This document shows, piece after piece, positions 31,679 through 33,868 of a stretch of 33,868 nt of DNA. The position numbers and the translations under genes were made by a program. Numbering within the stretch: the stretch's first letter is position 1; each line of letters starts with the position of its first letter. The notes below the pieces were generated by a model. The model worked only from the letters and a program-made list of their open reading frames with translations, was not told the DNA's origin and searched no databases. This stretch comes from an uncultured bacterium (GTDB lineage Bacteria; Cyanobacteriota; Vampirovibrionia; Gastranaerophilales; Gastranaerophilaceae). Location of the stretch: assembly GCA_948433295.1 (NCBI GenBank), contig CAOJDT010000013.1, positions 1 through 33,868 on the forward strand. Reading direction: 5' to 3'.

Positions 31679-32229
31679 TGCTGGGAAAATACGAAAATTT
31701 TCTGAAAGAATTCGATTCCGAACTTCAAAGGTATTTTTTGAAAGAAAAAGAGTTTATAAAATGCCGAAAAGGCTGTACAGATTGCTGTTCTGCGGGTGAA
31801 TATCCGATGTCGCGGCTTGAGGCGGAATATTTGATGTATGGTTTTGTGAAACTTCCAAAAGAAACAAAAGCTCTTATCAGAAAAAATATCGAAGAATTAA
31901 AAATGACGAAAAAAACTTTTGACGGCGAAAGATTTCTATATAAATGCCCTTTTCTTATTGAGGATGCCTGCGCGCTATATGAACGCCGCGGGACAGTTTG
32001 CAGAACTTTCGGGCTTGCATATCTTAAACAAGACGGCACAATTAAGCTTCCAAATTGTGCGAATCTCGGATTAAATTATGCGCAAAACTTTGACTCCTCA
32101 ACAGGTGAAGTTTTACTCTCAGACCCGATTAAAAAAGAACTGACCATAGACAATATTCTTCGTGGAGAACTCGCGGAAAAGTATGAACTCGAATGCGGCG
32201 AAATTCGTCCGTTGATTGAATGGTTTTGA
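31678..32229 (+). CDS. YkgJ-type cysteine-cluster protein
   Basis: A 183-residue protein of the YkgJ/CxxCxxCC family (zinc or iron chelating). Cys residues lie in CRKGCTDCCSAGEYPMS near the N-terminus, then CPFLIEDACALYERRGTVCRTFG and a later NCANLG. The function of the family is poorly defined. Translationally coupled to the ArnT-like gene (TAATG). Its TGA ends at the base next to the stop of the convergent dnaB gene, so no terminator separates the two. Confidence 0.85.
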   Translation: MLGKYENFLKEFDSELQRYFLKEKEFIKCRKGCTDCCSAGEYPMSRLEAEYLMYGFVKLPKETKALIRKNIEELKMTKKTFDGERFLYKCPFLIEDACALYERRGTVCRTFGLAYLKQDGTIKLPNCANLGLNYAQNFDSSTGEVLLSDPIKKELTIDNILRGELAEKYELECGEIRPLIEWF

Positions 32230-33612
32230 TTAAAACGCGTCGGTTTTGATAGGGTTTTTGAACTTTGTAATATTGCCCTGAAAGAGAAGTTTTATAGTAT
32301 CAAGTCCGCCGTTACGGTGTTTTGCGATAATAATTTCGGACTCCCCTTTGTTTGCGGCTTTGATGGCTTCATCTTCTTCGCCTTCGGCTTTTCTGTAATA
32401 TTCATCTCTGTAAATAAACATTACGATGTCAGCGTCTTGTTCGATGGAACCTGATTCACGAAGGTCTGATAACATAGGGCGTTTGTCGGTTCTGCTTTCT
32501 ACCGCACGCGACAATTGCGAAAGCGCGATTACAGGAACATCAAGTTCTTTTGCAAGAATCTTCAAACCTCTGGAAATTGCCGAAATCTGCTGCATACGGT
32601 CTTCTTTGCCGTTGCCTTCCATAAGCTGTAAGTAGTCAATCAGAATCAGACCGAGGTTTTTTTCCTGCATTTTCAAGCGGCGGCATTTTGCCCTCAAGTC
32701 TGTGATAGTACATCCGCTTGTATCGTCAATATACAAAGGCGCCTGTGCAAAAGAATTCATTGCGTCTGCAAGTTTTTCCCAGTCGCGGCTTTGCATATTA
32801 CCCGTTTTCATTCTCTGTGAATCAATTTCTGCCTCAGAACAAAGCATACGCTGTACAAGCTGGTCTTTTGACATTTCTAAAGAGAAGATTGCAACAGGCG
32901 TTTTTGCGCGAATTGCGACATTTTGTGCAATGTTCAGTGCGAACGCGGTTTTACCCATTGCAGGACGCGCCGCAAGAATAATTAAGTCAGATTTTTGTAA
33001 TCCGTTCAATGTCGCATCCAAATCAAAGAAACCTGTAGGAGTCCCCAAAAGTTCGTCCTTGTGGTTGTAACGGTATTCAATTTTTTCGTAACTGTTCAAA
33101 ACCAAATCTTTTACGTGAACCAAATCACTTGTTGACTTCCTTGAGGCGATATCAAAGATTAATTTTTCGGCGCTGTCGAGCGAATTATCAATGGAATTCA
33201 TGTCATAACCGAAGGAAACGATTTCCGAACCTGCATTAATCAATGCTCTTTTAATTGCTTTTTCCTGAATAATTTTTGCGTAATATTCCACGTTGGAAGT
33301 TGTGATTGCGTTGAAACTTAAGTCGTTAATAAATGAACGACCGCCTACCTGTTCAAGTTTCGAATTGTAACTCAAAACATCAGAAACAGTAATAATATCT
33401 ATTTTTTCGTTCTGGTTAAAAAGTTCAAGCATAGCCTCATAAATATGTCGGTGGGCAGGTTTGTAGAAACTGTCGGGTTTTAATGTTTCGACTATTTTCG
33501 TGATAACTTTAGGGTTAACCAGAATCGCGCCGAGAACAGCTTCTTCGGCTTCGATGTTTTGAGGTAATAAATTTAAATCCTGAGTATTCTTTTTTTCTTT
33601 AACGGGTGGCAT
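32230..33612 (-). CDS. dnaB: Replicative DNA helicase DnaB
   Basis: Hexameric 5'-3' replicative helicase, 460 residues. The N-terminal domain (PQNIEAEEAVLGAILVNPK to FYKPAHRHIYEAM) is followed by the RecA-like domain with Walker A AARPAMGKTAFALN, the FSLEMSKDQLVQRM segment, Walker B LILIDYLQLM, SQLSRAVESR, LRESGSIEQDADIV and the closing IIAKHRNGGLDTI. No intein interrupts these motifs. AAGGAG precedes the ATG by 11 bases. It completes a set of replication genes in this window together with dnaG and dnaN. Confidence 0.97.
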   Translation of the reverse strand: MPPVKEKKNTQDLNLLPQNIEAEEAVLGAILVNPKVITKIVETLKPDSFYKPAHRHIYEAMLELFNQNEKIDIITVSDVLSYNSKLEQVGGRSFINDLSFNAITTSNVEYYAKIIQEKAIKRALINAGSEIVSFGYDMNSIDNSLDSAEKLIFDIASRKSTSDLVHVKDLVLNSYEKIEYRYNHKDELLGTPTGFFDLDATLNGLQKSDLIILAARPAMGKTAFALNIAQNVAIRAKTPVAIFSLEMSKDQLVQRMLCSEAEIDSQRMKTGNMQSRDWEKLADAMNSFAQAPLYIDDTSGCTITDLRAKCRRLKMQEKNLGLILIDYLQLMEGNGKEDRMQQISAISRGLKILAKELDVPVIALSQLSRAVESRTDKRPMLSDLRESGSIEQDADIVMFIYRDEYYRKAEGEEDEAIKAANKGESEIIIAKHRNGGLDTIKLLFQGNITKFKNPIKTDAF

Positions 33613-33671
33613 GCTTTTTCAGACTCCTTAATTATTTATATGATATAACATCAATGCGTAAAAAGCCCATG

Positions 33672-33737
33672 TCACTTTATATATTTTTACACTATTATAT
33701 TGCAAAGTTGTAAAAAAGTGATATACTTAATTAAGTA
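33672..33737. promoter_or_regulatory. Promoter and palindrome before the terminal gene
   Basis: TTGCAA (33700-33705), 16 bp, TATACT (33722-33727) on the plus strand. A perfect 14 bp palindrome, TACTTAATTAAGTA (33724-33737), covers the end of the -10 and the start site. Nested inverted repeats also occur: TCACTTT (33672-33678) / AAAGTGA (33715-33721) and TTTTTACA (33684-33691) / TGTAAAAA (33709-33716). These could be operators, or the end of a mobile element. Confidence 0.5.
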
Positions 33738-33769
33738 AAGATAAGTTAAAAATGGAAAGAGGAAACTGT

Positions 33770-33868
33770 ATGAAAACCATTGATATGACTGCATTTTCGG
33801 GGGGGGGGGCTGGCTAGTTCTAAGCTTTTTCCGCTTGTAATTAAAAATTTAAAGGCGTTTTTAAAGAC
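33770..33868 (+). pseudogene. Gene start interrupted by an 11-G tract (partial at window end)
   Basis: An ATG after AGAGGAAA begins MKTIDMTAFSGGG. The run of 11 G at 33799-33809 puts the frame into a TAG at 33115+700 bases, i.e. 33815-33817. With 10 G the frame would continue as LASSKLFPLVIKNLKAFLKD to the window edge; with 12 G it would stop at a TAA. The promoter and Shine-Dalgarno are good, so this is either a phase-variable gene in the off state, a frameshifted gene, or a sequencing error in the homopolymer. The product is not recognised. Confidence 0.5.

Noticed and set aside
1-33868. tRNA or rRNA genes
   Set aside because: Reading the intergenic gaps showed no cloverleaf with a GTTCRA-type T loop and no rRNA signature; a dedicated scan could not be run.

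Overview
This 33.9 kb window is low-GC bacterial chromosome. It is dense in housekeeping genes and carries many short lineage-specific proteins. My best guess at the source is a non-photosynthetic relative of cyanobacteria, Gastranaerophilales/Melainabacteria. The reasons are the oriC-like array of variant DnaA boxes beside dnaN (cyanobacterial boxes are close to TTTTCCACA; here they are TTTTCTACA), the dnaG-rpoD operon without rpsU, and a protein opening with a VNSVSFxG motif that I associate with that lineage. This is inference from memory, not a database result.

Layout. 1-3.4 kb: a GT39-like membrane glycosyltransferase and methionyl-tRNA synthetase (metG), the latter with a palindromic repeat inside its coding sequence. 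3.4-3.63 kb: a candidate type I toxin-antitoxin locus, T0. 3.63-5.28 kb: dnaN and a 520 bp non-coding stretch with seven exact copies and one near copy of TGTAGAAAA/TTTTCTACA, read as the chromosomal origin. 5.28-6.6 kb: a YeiH/UPF0324 transporter, then a non-coding stretch that may encode a structured RNA. 6.6-9.6 kb: dnaG-rpoD. 9.8-12.7 kb: a receiver-histidine kinase, a Xer recombinase and a BioD-like protein. 12.96-13.8 kb: three tandem copies (T1-T3) of the same toxin-antitoxin architecture, followed by an XRE regulator and a second Xer recombinase. 15.3-19.7 kb: a secreted TPR protein, EngB/YsxC and a TolC-like protein. 19.8-23.4 kb: small unknown proteins, a C_GCAxxG_C_C protein, a CrcB fluoride channel, an endonuclease IV-like protein and another XRE protein. 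23.4-28.5 kb: lepA, prmC, a DUF3137 protein and unknowns. 28.6-33.6 kb: an ArsB/NhaD-type transporter, an ArnT-like glycosyltransferase, a YkgJ-type cysteine-cluster protein and dnaB. 33.77 kb to the end: a gene start interrupted by an 11-G tract.

The main discovery candidate is the four-copy family T0-T3. Each copy has a 19-24 residue hydrophobic peptide on the minus strand behind a strong Shine-Dalgarno. Opposite it, a plus-strand RNA has its own TTGAAA-N16-TATAAT promoter, a 5' stem-loop, and an intrinsic terminator lying inside the toxin gene. Three copies also have a clear TTGACT-N17-TAtAAT/TACAAT toxin promoter. Paired changes in stems support selection on RNA structure. The layout matches a convergent, 3'-overlapping type I toxin-antitoxin system; the peptides match no family I can name with confidence.

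Several genes (dnaG, lepA, one xer, two XRE regulators and others) have a -10 hexamer only 6-9 bases before the ATG, mostly with no Shine-Dalgarno, which suggests leaderless transcripts. I saw no tRNA, rRNA, CRISPR array or intact insertion sequence.
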